In this document: one piece after another, positions 32,654-42,054 of the stretch
How the letters are laid out: every line of letters begins with the position of its first letter
Numbering within the stretch: the stretch's first letter is position 1
Source: Chromatiaceae bacterium
Lineage (GTDB): Bacteria > Pseudomonadota > Gammaproteobacteria > Chromatiales > Chromatiaceae
DNA: 64,000 bases
Direction of reading: 5' to 3'
Assembly (NCBI GenBank): GCA_024235255.1
Contig: JACKMT010000002.1
Location: 992,001 to 1,056,000, forward strand
Notes under the pieces: model-generated
What the model was told of the DNA's origin: nothing
The model's database searches: none
The model's input: the letters and a program-made list of their open reading frames with translations, nothing else
Translations under genes and position numbers: made by a program

Positions 32654-33120
32654 ACAATTCTGATGGAGGTATTTGATCGCATTACATCGCCAAAATTCAT
32701 GACCGGAAAGCTGCTGCGTGGTGACGGTGGGACTCAGGTTCATCATGCGGGCTTCATTCAGAGGCGGGGTGGCGGCGACGGCCATAACACTTGTCACGGG
32801 ACCGATTATGGCCACCACGCCCTCATTGATAAGTTCGCTGCCGGCTTGCCGGGCGACCTCCGGTTTTTGTTGGTCGTCTTTCACGTGCAATCTATTTTGC
32901 GGCCGGCTATACCGCCGTTGCTGTTGAATTGCTTCGCAATCAGCTCGACGGCATCCCTTCCGGATAGGCCGAGATCGGCCACCGGGCTGGAGGTTCTCGC
33001 CACGAAGCCAATCCGAATGGGTTCCTTCGTACTTTCACCACCCAGCAAAGCGACGGCGATCAACAACCTTGAGCAGAGAGAGGGCCTGCAGGATGGAATC
33101 CAATGGCTGAAAAATTTCAT
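32654..33120 (-). pseudogene. Remnant of a periplasmic solute-binding protein
   Basis: From ATG 33120 the sequence has a signal-like start (SLCSRLLIAVALLGG), then EPIRIGFVARTSSPVADLG and FNSNGGIAGRKID, typical of type 1 periplasmic binding proteins (Peripla_BP_6). A single-base loss near 32890 shifts frame; the homology resumes as HVKDDQQKPEVARQAGSELI and GVVAIIGPVTSVMAVAATPP and breaks off at about 32654, where the kinase remnant begins. About two thirds of a normal binding protein is missing. Order and spacing mirror the intact pair at 42055-43299 and 38741-42040. Confidence 0.88.
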
Positions 33121-33221
33121 CAGGAAACCTCCTGGGGCATTCTAACGCTATGCGGATTCCCTGCGCTGGTTCTCCAATGGCAATTTCCATGCTTTAAGTG
33201 CTATTTTCAATATACAGCAGT

Positions 33222-35636
33222 TTATATCGACCCGGTGTCTATAGCTGTTACATATTTTTCCTTGGCTTCTCTGACCGCATCCACAGGCAGGCAAATGATG
33301 AATTTTGCACCGCTGCCGGGCTGCGACTCGACTGCCATCCGGCCAGCATGAATTTCGGTTATTATGAAATAGGAGACGCTTAAGCCCAGACCGGTTCCTA
33401 TGCCGACCGGCTTGGTCGTGAAAAATGGTTCGAATACACGCCGGCGGGTGGCTTCGTCCATACCGGGACCGTTGTCTTCGATTTCTATGCAAACCATGGA
33501 GCGCTCCGCGTCATGGCGTAGGCGCAATATAAACTTATGCTCAAAGCCGTCGGCGTCATACATGGCTTCGGCGCCGTTTTTGAGGATATTCAGCAGGACT
33601 TGTTGAATTTTTGCGCTTTCACAAGGTACCGGAGGAAGATTGTCGGCGTACTCACGGATGATACAGATGGTCTTGAAATCGTAGTGCTTTTTCAGATTGT
33701 AGTCAGTGGCCGCCAACTCAAGTGTTCTATCCATGAGTTCTGCAAGATCGTGCGAAGAGATGCCGGAATCGCTCTTGCGGGCAAAACTGAGCATATTCTC
33801 CACTATCTCGGATACTCGTTTGCCCGAGTTGCTGATATCCTCCAGCATGCGCAGAATGTTCCGCTTCTCCATAAAACGGAATAAGGACTCCATGCTGATG
33901 CCCACTTCTTCTGCAGCATGTAGGTTAGCCGGCATGCTCAGGTCCGTCAGGCGGTTGCGCATGACGCTCGCAGTCTGCATCATACCGGCCAGTGGATTGT
34001 TGATCTCATGTGCAACGCCTGCTGCCAGTCCACCCACGGACAACATTTTTTCACTCTGGATCATCATCTCTTCCAGGCGCACCCGCTCGGTGACGTCGTC
34101 GAGACGAATTACCGCACCGTCGACGCCATTCGCAATCAGAGGAAAGATGATTACATCCTCGAAACGGGTCTCATCGTTTTGCTGATAGGGGCGTTTGAGA
34201 TCGCTCTGCATCCGGCTGGATTTTATTGCTTCGGATATTCGTTCGAGCTCATTTGTCAATCGGGGGAAAACTTGAGTCAGCGGCTGTCCCAGTGCTTTTT
34301 CGAAAGGAGTGCCGGTGGCGCGCCGGGCTTCGTCATTCCACTGAGTGATACTGCCTTGGGTATCCACCCCTATCAGAACCGAGGGCATGGAATTGATAAT
34401 ATTGACCAGATAGTTGCGCAGATGCGCAACCTCTTCTTGCTGTTTTTTGCGTCCGGTTATGTCACTTCCGATGCCGCGGTAGCCCAGGAAGATGCCTTTT
34501 GCATCGTGCAATGGCTTACCGCTTAGCGTGATGTATCTCTCTTTTCCATCCGGTCTGCGCCAGCATATTTCGAAATCAGAAAAGGCTTCATGATCCGCGA
34601 TCCGTTGTTTGTACTCTCTCCAGGGGGGCGACTCCTGGTTATGGCCCTCACGATAGATATCCTCCCGCGTTTTGCCGATGATCTCTTCCGGTGTCAATCC
34701 CATCACCTCTTCGACCCGGCCTGTCAGATAGGTAAAACGCAAATCCGGTCCCATTTCCCAGAACCAGTCAGCAGCCGTGTTGGCAAAGTCCCTGAAGCGG
34801 GCGTCGCTCAGCTCCAGTGCCTGTTGCGCCTCTTTACGGGCAGTGATGTCCTGTACCGCTCCCTGTATCGCGATGAGATCTCCGGATTCGTTGTAGACAC
34901 CCTGAAAGGTCGAGTAGTAGTATCCGGTACTGCCGTCGGGACGGAGAAAGCGTTGTTCATAACTGCCCTTCTTATGGCTGTACATGGCTTTCTCGATTAA
35001 CTCCTTGTCCCGTTGATTCTCCTCCGGCCAAGGCGACAGATTCAGTATCGAGTCTATCTGAGGCGTGAATTCATCCGGATTCAATCCGAAAATCTGGTAG
35101 ACCTCCTCCGACCATTCGACCTCACCTGTATCGACATTCCAGACCCAATGGCCGATGCCGACCATTTTCCTCATCTCTTTTAGCTTGGTTTCACTCCGCC
35201 TTAGCGCGGTTTCCACTTTACGCTGCTTCGCGATCTGCTCGTTCAACCTCAATTGCGCCTTTTGATGGTTGAGCTCACGCTCCAGCATGACCGTTACGCA
35301 AGTCTGTACAATCGCGGAATATTTCCGGGAATCTGACAGTGGCGCAGTAACGCCGACAGTTGCGACGCGCTTGCCTGCCAGTTCGATGGGAAGACTGCGC
35401 CCTTCGAGCATGCTGTCGGATTCACGCGCCATCTCGGGCGTCACATCGAAAAAATCGACTTCGTTGCTGAGAATGCGTGCAGCACCTGGATGAAGGATAC
35501 CGATACGGGCGGGGTTGGATGAGGCTATGATTTCGCCTTTGTTGGCCATGATGGCCACAGTGCAGCCAGTCTTGTTCGCGATGGTGGTGCAGATCTCCTG
35601 CAAAACTGCGGTATTGATTGTTTCTGCCAGGTTCAT
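33222..35636 (-). CDS. Cytoplasmic histidine kinase with sugar-diacid-type sensor and three PAS domains
   Basis: 804 residues without membrane helices. Residues 1-130 resemble the CdaR sugar diacid recognition domain (VLQEICTTIANKTGCTVAIM, IIASSNPARIGILHPGAARI). Three PAS domains follow (about 165-280, 285-405, 410-530), then the dimerisation domain with the phospho-histidine in GGLAAGVAHEINNPLAGMM and the ATPase (LLNILKNGAEAM, IEDNGPGMD, GTGLGLSVSYFI). The last 400 residues are closely paralogous to the kinase at 38741. No receiver is fused. ATG 35636 directly abuts the stop of a short upstream frame (35638). Confidence 0.92.
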   Translation of the reverse strand: MNLAETINTAVLQEICTTIANKTGCTVAIMANKGEIIASSNPARIGILHPGAARILSNEVDFFDVTPEMARESDSMLEGRSLPIELAGKRVATVGVTAPLSDSRKYSAIVQTCVTVMLERELNHQKAQLRLNEQIAKQRKVETALRRSETKLKEMRKMVGIGHWVWNVDTGEVEWSEEVYQIFGLNPDEFTPQIDSILNLSPWPEENQRDKELIEKAMYSHKKGSYEQRFLRPDGSTGYYYSTFQGVYNESGDLIAIQGAVQDITARKEAQQALELSDARFRDFANTAADWFWEMGPDLRFTYLTGRVEEVMGLTPEEIIGKTREDIYREGHNQESPPWREYKQRIADHEAFSDFEICWRRPDGKERYITLSGKPLHDAKGIFLGYRGIGSDITGRKKQQEEVAHLRNYLVNIINSMPSVLIGVDTQGSITQWNDEARRATGTPFEKALGQPLTQVFPRLTNELERISEAIKSSRMQSDLKRPYQQNDETRFEDVIIFPLIANGVDGAVIRLDDVTERVRLEEMMIQSEKMLSVGGLAAGVAHEINNPLAGMMQTASVMRNRLTDLSMPANLHAAEEVGISMESLFRFMEKRNILRMLEDISNSGKRVSEIVENMLSFARKSDSGISSHDLAELMDRTLELAATDYNLKKHYDFKTICIIREYADNLPPVPCESAKIQQVLLNILKNGAEAMYDADGFEHKFILRLRHDAERSMVCIEIEDNGPGMDEATRRRVFEPFFTTKPVGIGTGLGLSVSYFIITEIHAGRMAVESQPGSGAKFIICLPVDAVREAKEKYVTAIDTGSI

Positions 35637-36148
35637 ACTACAGTTTGTCCACTTTTGTGCCCCAGTGATTTTGCAAACCGCTGAAAGTCAATGAATCATC
35701 ATCAATATCGATATGCCAGACGTTATGATTCACGACCCCCCTCCATGGCCCGGATACACCCACACTATCGTAGCTTCTCAATAACCCCATGCAATCTGTA
35801 GGGTGGATCAAGGAGTACAGCGACGGATCCACTGATTGCGTTGAGTTTGGTGGGTCCGCTTCGCTTAACTCACCCTACAACTCCCTCTATGGCTAAGGTG
35901 CACCTATTCTAACCAGATAACCTTATCATATTAAAGGGAATATTACGGAATACGCTGGGTTCCTGCAAGACTGCGGCGCAGGCATGGCAACGCCCGCTCA
36001 GAAGGCGGTACTGCGTTGAGGGAACCAGTTTTTTTCAGATACTTGTGATTGAGGCGTTTTTAACTGCCGAATCCGCCAGCGTTGGGTAGGAGCGGGGCCG
36101 CTTATTTGACCATCACGGAGACTCATAACTGCCGGAAACTTTAAGCAA
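35637..36148. other. 510-bp gap with a truncated reading frame and a palindromic element
   Basis: No intact gene. On the minus strand, 35760-35638 encodes a tail ending SLTFSGLQNHWGTKVDKL that stops one base before the kinase start at 35636; it looks like the end of a former upstream gene, cut by the repeat at 35797-35879. The rest (35880-36148) shows nothing recognisable. Confidence 0.5.
35797..35879. repeat. Imperfect palindromic intergenic element
   Basis: Starts tgtagggtggatc and ends tcaccctaca, with inner arms ggatccac / gtgggtcc type matches, giving an 83-base imperfect palindrome. The terminal tgtagggtg / caccctaca motif with 'aagcgaagcg'-like core is a kind of dispersed repeat I know from many proteobacterial intergenic regions. 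It may be a miniature mobile element. No second copy was spotted in this window. Confidence 0.65.
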
Positions 36149-38641
36149 CTAGGTAGAGGAGGGGGGCGCATTGATAACCTCCGACGGTTTGCCCTCCAAT
36201 ATCTCCCGCACCCGTTGCGCAAGTTCTGATTGTGAATAGGGTTTATGCAAAAGGTGTTTGGCAATGCGCGTCTGTTGCTGGTGCTCCGAATATTTGCCTG
36301 AGTAACCCGAAGTCATCAGTACTTTCAGGTGTGGGCGCAGACTGACTGCGCGCTCAGCAAGCTCGTAGCCGTTGATCCCCCCGGGCATGAGCAGATCACT
36401 AAATAAAAGCTCGATCTCCGGTTCATCAATCAGGTATTGCAGTGCTTCATTTCCATTACCTGCGGTTAACACCCGATAACCCAGGCTCTCCAAAGAGAGC
36501 TTGGCCAGCTCCAGCAGTTCAGCTTCGTCGTCAACAACTAGCAACAGTTCGCTGCCGTGCGGAAGGGAGTGCTGTACCGGCGTCTTCTTTGGCACCGACT
36601 CCTCGCTCTGGACGGAGCGTGGCAGGTAGAGGTAAAAAGCGGTACCGCGGCCGATTTTTGCTGAAACACGGATGTGTCCATGTGTGCGCTTGACGAATCC
36701 GAATACCATCGACAAGCCCAGGCCGGTCCCCTGGCCTATGCCTTTTGTGGTGAAAAAGGGCTCAAATATATGCTCGATGGTTTCCGGCTCCATGCCTATA
36801 CCCGTGTCCCGCACTTGCAGCAGTATGTAGTCACCCGGCAGTAGCTCAGGATTGGCTGCGCAATCCTTCCCGGTGAGGTTGCAATTGCTGGTTTCGATCA
36901 CCAGCTCGCCACCATCGGGCATGGCATCGCGCGCATTTATAACGAGGTTGAGCAGGGCATCTTCAAGATCTCCCTTGTCCAGCAGACTCATCCACACATC
37001 GTCGGCCAACAGGAGCTTCACCTTCACTTCAGGGGTCATCGAGCGCACGATCAACTCCCGCATGTCGATGATCACGCGGTTAATATCGGTAACTTCCGGC
37101 TCGGAGGCCTGGCGGCGGGAAAAACCCAAGAGCTGTTTGACCAGATCTGATGCCCGTTGCGTGGCTTTTTCAATAGCCGCAATCTCTTTGCTCGGTTTGC
37201 CGCTGTCTTGAATGCGAGTGGACAACAGATTGATATTTCCGATGATAACACCCAGTAGATTATTAAAATCATGGGCAATTCCACCGGTAAGCTGGCCCAT
37301 GGCATCCATTTTTTGTGCTCTCCTGAACTGCCTTTCCATGGCTTGCTCCTCGGTCACATCCCGTGCCAGGGCAATTAGAGTATCCTGGTCCATCGATACA
37401 AGACCGAATCTCGCTTTACGGATACCGGAATCGGGGCGATGAAAATCGACGATGCCCAGATCCACCGATAGCTGACTTTGTGAAACGAGTTTGTCAATTG
37501 TCGGAACGAGCTCGTTGAGTGCTATGCCGCGCAGTTTATCCAGCGGGCGCTGGGCCAATTCAGCGGCCGCAGCATTGGCATCCCGTACGATGCCACTGGA
37601 GTACTCGACCAGGAAAATAGCATCATTGGTTTTATCGAATAGTGTCCGATAGCGGCGTTCGCTGGCTTGCAGTGATTCAAATGCTTTGGCGGCGCGCAGC
37701 GTTTCGCAACTGTAGGAAGCGAGAATAGCGCCAATCTCTTTGTCCTGTTCGATGAAGGGCGGAGTGGCTTTGCTGTGCAAGGTCAAAACACCCACCGATT
37801 CACCGTCGGTATCGGGAATCGGAAAAACTAGTACCGATCCATCTTGATAACCCGACCAACCACTGGGCGTCAGTTGGCGGTGCTCCTTGATATCCTCGAT
37901 CAGCAGCGGCTTTCCCGAATTGATGACTTGCTGCAAAACAGATCCATCGGGTAGGGGAAAGGGCAGGTAGGCAGATGCATGCCCCGGGTCGATCGAATGC
38001 AGCAGGCGCAGGCCTTTCTCTTCGATCAAATAGAGGCTGCCGCCCGTGGCCACCATATGTCGCGCGAATTCGTCAAGTATGCGGGTGCCAAATACGCCGA
38101 CGTTGCTGCAGCCCGTCAGGCCACTGGTGGTTTTAACGATTTCACGCAGGCGTATATTGATGTGAGATAGATGAAGATTTGCCTGTTCGAGTTTATATGT
38201 ACGTTCTTCGACCAGCTCTTCAAGGTGCTCCTGATAGGCGCGATTCTCCAATTGCAGACGTATCTTCTCCAATGCGTTCTCTACCGCCCGTTCCAGCAGC
38301 AGCGGATCGTTCACTGGTTTGATAATGTAGTCGTAGGCGCCTAATCGCAAAGCTTCCACGGCATCGCCCAGAAGCCCTGCGCCGGACACCACCATAACCG
38401 GTGTATCGGGCAGCTCCTCCCGGCAATAACGCAACACCTCCAGACCGTCCTTTTGTGGCATACGTAAGTCGGTAAGCACCAATTGCGGGTGCTCTCGATC
38501 AGCCATTTGTATACCCTTAAGACCGTCTTCCGCTGTCAGTACCTGGTAGTTGAGGTCCTCCAACTGGTAGCGCAGGCTCTCACGGACTGAGGCCTCATCA
38601 TCGATCACCAGTATTTTGATGGAATGATTATCAATGTTCAT
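36149..38641 (-). CDS. Hybrid histidine kinase, REC-GAF-PAS-HisKA-HATPase-REC
   Basis: 830 residues, no membrane helix. N-terminal REC about 8-125 (VLTDLRMPQKDGLEV), coiled coil, GAF about 170-325, PAS about 330-430, phospho-histidine in GGIAHDFNNLLGVII near 460, ATPase with LVINARDAMPDGG, DTGIGM and GTGLGLSMVFGFV, and a C-terminal REC (LLFSDLLMPGGINGYEL). It both receives and passes phosphate, so it fits a relay. Its first 325 residues are paralogous to the GGDEF-EAL protein at 28951. It lies 99 bases after the membrane kinase gene. Confidence 0.93.
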   Translation of the reverse strand: MNIDNHSIKILVIDDEASVRESLRYQLEDLNYQVLTAEDGLKGIQMADREHPQLVLTDLRMPQKDGLEVLRYCREELPDTPVMVVSGAGLLGDAVEALRLGAYDYIIKPVNDPLLLERAVENALEKIRLQLENRAYQEHLEELVEERTYKLEQANLHLSHINIRLREIVKTTSGLTGCSNVGVFGTRILDEFARHMVATGGSLYLIEEKGLRLLHSIDPGHASAYLPFPLPDGSVLQQVINSGKPLLIEDIKEHRQLTPSGWSGYQDGSVLVFPIPDTDGESVGVLTLHSKATPPFIEQDKEIGAILASYSCETLRAAKAFESLQASERRYRTLFDKTNDAIFLVEYSSGIVRDANAAAAELAQRPLDKLRGIALNELVPTIDKLVSQSQLSVDLGIVDFHRPDSGIRKARFGLVSMDQDTLIALARDVTEEQAMERQFRRAQKMDAMGQLTGGIAHDFNNLLGVIIGNINLLSTRIQDSGKPSKEIAAIEKATQRASDLVKQLLGFSRRQASEPEVTDINRVIIDMRELIVRSMTPEVKVKLLLADDVWMSLLDKGDLEDALLNLVINARDAMPDGGELVIETSNCNLTGKDCAANPELLPGDYILLQVRDTGIGMEPETIEHIFEPFFTTKGIGQGTGLGLSMVFGFVKRTHGHIRVSAKIGRGTAFYLYLPRSVQSEESVPKKTPVQHSLPHGSELLLVVDDEAELLELAKLSLESLGYRVLTAGNGNEALQYLIDEPEIELLFSDLLMPGGINGYELAERAVSLRPHLKVLMTSGYSGKYSEHQQQTRIAKHLLHKPYSQSELAQRVREILEGKPSEVINAPPSST

Positions 38642-38740
38642 TCGCGTTACCCGGGAAATTCACAATATCGCGCTACAGGACTTTTACGATGCACACAATC
38701 AAGCTGAATAAGATGCGGTCAGAACAGGTTTTTAGTTCAC

Positions 38741-41700
38741 TCACTTAATCATTGGTTTCACCGGCAGAGTTATAATGAATTTTGCGCCATGACCCGGAGT
38801 GGTCTCAACGGACATCTCACCTCCGTGATTTTCAGTGATAATGAAATAGGCGACGCTTAAACCCAAACCGGTTCCCACACCGATGGGCTTGGTGGTGAAA
38901 AACGGTTCAAATACGCGTTTACTGATTACTTTATCCATGCCCGGTCCGTTATCCTCGATTTCGATGCATGCCATATTCCGCTCCTGTTCGAGCCTTGTCC
39001 GGATGACAAATCCGGGTTTTTCCGTTCCCCCCTGCTGCATGGCTTGGGCACCGTTTCTAAGAATATTGAGCAACACCTGCTGGATCTTGGCTGCTTCGCA
39101 CGGAATTGCAGGCAGGTTGCCGGCATACTCCCGATCGATTTCTATCAATTTAAAATCGTAGTTCTTTTTCAAATCATAGTCGGTTGCCGCCAGTTCCAGG
39201 GTTTTATCGATAAGCTCTTCAAGCGAGTGGGAAGAGACCGTTGCATCGCTTTTACGGGCAAAGCTGAGCATGTTGTCCACGATTGCCGCAACCCGGCTGC
39301 CCGATTCCCTGATGGCCTTCAGCATCCTCGGGATGCCACGTAGTTCCATGAAGCTTTCAATAGCCTCCATGGTCGTACCGGCTGCATCCGCTGCTTTTCT
39401 GCTGGCTGGGATATCCAGATTATGGCCAAGACGGCTGGCCAAAACCTCCGCTGTTTGCAATATTCCGGCGAGAGGATTGTTGATCTCATGGGCCATTCCG
39501 GCCGCTAGCCCGCCGACCGAAAGCATCTTCTCGCTCTGAATCATCATCTCTTCGATACGCACCCGTTCGGTCACATTGTCCATGCGTATCACGGCGCCTT
39601 CCACACCATTGGCAACCAGCGGGAAGATGGTTATATCTTCAAAACCGGATTCACCCTGCTGCATATACGGAATCTTGGACTCACTGATCACTTCCCGTTC
39701 GCTGATAGCCGTTCTGATACTCTCCATATGATCTCCCAAACGGGGAAATATCCCGACCAGCGGCTGCGATTGAGCTTTTTCAAAAGTCAGTCCGGTCGCG
39801 AGTTCAGCCTGCTTGTTCCATTGGGTTACCCGTCCCTCCCTGTCCACGCCCACTAGCACAGAGGGCATTGAATTAATAATGTTGGATAGGTAGTTTCGCA
39901 GTTGACGCAGTGTTTCCAGCGACTTTTTCCGCTCGGTTATGTCCTGCGCAAACGCAATCGCGTATTGATTTCCATCAAATTCGAGCAGGTTGGAGCTGAC
40001 CTCCACCGGAAATTCACTGCCATCTTTCCTGCGGTACATCCGTTCAGTGATAATCGCTCTCCGATCGAGAAACTTTTGCCATATATCCTTCCAGTTTTCT
40101 TTGTCGCTATACGGATCTATATCGAAGAGAGTCATGGTGCAAAGCTCTGCTTTCGCATAGCCCAGGCTTCTCGCAGCTTGATCGTTTGCATCCAGAATCC
40201 GCGCATCCGATCCGATCCGATAGATGCCTACGGCTGCCATATCGAAGCTGAATTGAGTGATACGCAGGGATTCCTCCAATCTTTTGCGCTGGGAGATATC
40301 CATCAGCACACCGTAAAAGGCAATAGTCCCATTCTCTTCCACGGGAGCGGCATTTCCAGAGAACCAGATCTCTTCACCACTTGGTTTGATAAAGCGGCCC
40401 TCATAGTTCCAGGGGGTAACTTGATCTACAGCCGCCCGGATCGAGGCCATGTAGTCATTTTTTTCGTTGTCCGGGATGCAGGCATAAAATGCGGAAAAAA
40501 ACGTTTTAAGATCCGCGTTCAATCCAAATATTTCAAATGCTCTGTCGCTTAAGAACCTATTGGAATAGATATGATCGTGGGTGCTCTCGAATTGGTACAC
40601 CACACCGGGTACATTGGCGGTAATCTCTTTCAGCTGCGTTTCATTCTCCCTCAATTTCTGTTCCTGGGCATAGCTCTCGGTAACATCCCTGAACACCAGT
40701 ACCACGCCGATTGTCTGTCCATCCGCATTCCGAATGGGGGCTCCGCTGTCGGCGATCTGGTACTCGCTGCCGTCTCTAGAGATCAGTACCGTGTGGTTGG
40801 CAAGTCCGATAATTTTACCCGTGGCGATCACCTTTTCTGCCGGATCAGCGACCTTTTGGCGGGTTTGCGCGTTGATGATTCGGAACACTTCGGGCAGTTT
40901 TTTGCCGGCGGCGGCGGAGAAGGGCCAGCCGGTAAGCATCTCGGCCGAAGGATTCATGCGGGTGATCACACCCTGATTGTCGGTGGCGATGACCGCATCA
41001 CCGATCGAGTCCAGCGTCACTTTAAGATTGTTTTCGCTGAGACTCAACTTCGCCCGGCTGATCTCGAGATTCTCAACAAACCGGATGATATCCCGGGCAA
41101 GCATAGCTCCCAGAATAGTCAGCCCGCCTAAAATGGTGACCAGTAAGAACCAGCTTGAGGTCTGATTGAGTTTGTTGTCGTAGGATATGTCGGAGATGAT
41201 CTTGGCGGTCAGTATTTCGCTGGTATTGAGCAGCCTTTCACTTGTGCTGACCAGGATGACATTCAGTTCAGTGAGTATTGCAAAATGCTTGAGAATGGCC
41301 TTTTCATACTGCACCAGTCGCTCCAGTTTTTGATCCAGGGAGTCGATGGTATCGTCGATGTCCGATTGACCGGTCATAAGGATTTTCAAATAGTGCAGTT
41401 GTTTCTTATGTCTCTCCAGCGCCTCGGCTATACTCTTTTTTTTTCGCTGGTATCCAGGGAGGTCCCAGTCCACGATCAGTTCAAATAGAATCAGCTGTTG
41501 TTGCAGATGCAGGGCGACCACATCAAAGGCAGTCTCTCTGATTCTGATTTTAAATGGATCGATCAGTTTTCCCTGGTAGATTTGCAGCGCCTCCTCTCTC
41601 CGGTAGGGTTCGATGATGCGCTCATCTACCTCGGTCGAAAAAGAGAGGCTGATGTTTTTCAAGTTTTTTATTTCCGCGTTCAACTGCACTGCAGGATTGC

Positions 41701-42040
41701 GGATCCGGATCAGAGTCCGGATGTACGATGCCAGATCGGTTTGCAGATCGTTAATCTCCGGCTGCCAAGGGTACGCCGCGTGGGGCGACAATCCCAAGTC
41801 AAAATTAATAGACTCCAGGGTTTCTGTGATCCTGCGCCAGTTCTCATCATCTCCGTTTTGAATAAAGTTCCTGCTGTAAAGGCGAATCTGTTCGATCGTA
41901 GGCGCTAGTCGCTGAACCCGGGAGAGCAGTTGTTGATTCTCCTGATTTTTTCTGGAGAAATATTGACTGATCACAAAACTCAACAGGCCCGCACAAACCC
42001 CCAGAGCGACAATCAGGATCAGTTTTTTATTTGCGTTCAC
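38741..42040 (-). CDS. Membrane histidine kinase with helical periplasmic sensor and four PAS domains
   Basis: 1099 residues. A first membrane helix (LILIVALGVCAGLLSFVI, about 6-25), a 280-residue periplasmic region predicted by eye as nearly all helical, a second helix (WFLLVTILGGLTILGAML, about 308-328), four PAS domains (about 345-830), the phospho-histidine in GGLAAGMAHEINNPLAGIL near 855 and an intact ATPase (IEDNGPGMD, GTGLGLSVAYFI). The gene starts 14 bases after an orphan binding protein gene, so the binding protein probably presents ligand to this sensor. The ligand is unknown. The kinase core is paralogous to 33222 and to the remnant at 31977. Confidence 0.93.
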   Translation of the reverse strand: MNANKKLILIVALGVCAGLLSFVISQYFSRKNQENQQLLSRVQRLAPTIEQIRLYSRNFIQNGDDENWRRITETLESINFDLGLSPHAAYPWQPEINDLQTDLASYIRTLIRIRNPAVQLNAEIKNLKNISLSFSTEVDERIIEPYRREEALQIYQGKLIDPFKIRIRETAFDVVALHLQQQLILFELIVDWDLPGYQRKKKSIAEALERHKKQLHYLKILMTGQSDIDDTIDSLDQKLERLVQYEKAILKHFAILTELNVILVSTSERLLNTSEILTAKIISDISYDNKLNQTSSWFLLVTILGGLTILGAMLARDIIRFVENLEISRAKLSLSENNLKVTLDSIGDAVIATDNQGVITRMNPSAEMLTGWPFSAAAGKKLPEVFRIINAQTRQKVADPAEKVIATGKIIGLANHTVLISRDGSEYQIADSGAPIRNADGQTIGVVLVFRDVTESYAQEQKLRENETQLKEITANVPGVVYQFESTHDHIYSNRFLSDRAFEIFGLNADLKTFFSAFYACIPDNEKNDYMASIRAAVDQVTPWNYEGRFIKPSGEEIWFSGNAAPVEENGTIAFYGVLMDISQRKRLEESLRITQFSFDMAAVGIYRIGSDARILDANDQAARSLGYAKAELCTMTLFDIDPYSDKENWKDIWQKFLDRRAIITERMYRRKDGSEFPVEVSSNLLEFDGNQYAIAFAQDITERKKSLETLRQLRNYLSNIINSMPSVLVGVDREGRVTQWNKQAELATGLTFEKAQSQPLVGIFPRLGDHMESIRTAISEREVISESKIPYMQQGESGFEDITIFPLVANGVEGAVIRMDNVTERVRIEEMMIQSEKMLSVGGLAAGMAHEINNPLAGILQTAEVLASRLGHNLDIPASRKAADAAGTTMEAIESFMELRGIPRMLKAIRESGSRVAAIVDNMLSFARKSDATVSSHSLEELIDKTLELAATDYDLKKNYDFKLIEIDREYAGNLPAIPCEAAKIQQVLLNILRNGAQAMQQGGTEKPGFVIRTRLEQERNMACIEIEDNGPGMDKVISKRVFEPFFTTKPIGVGTGLGLSVAYFIITENHGGEMSVETTPGHGAKFIITLPVKPMIK

Positions 42041-42054
42041 TCAGGTAGCAGCGA

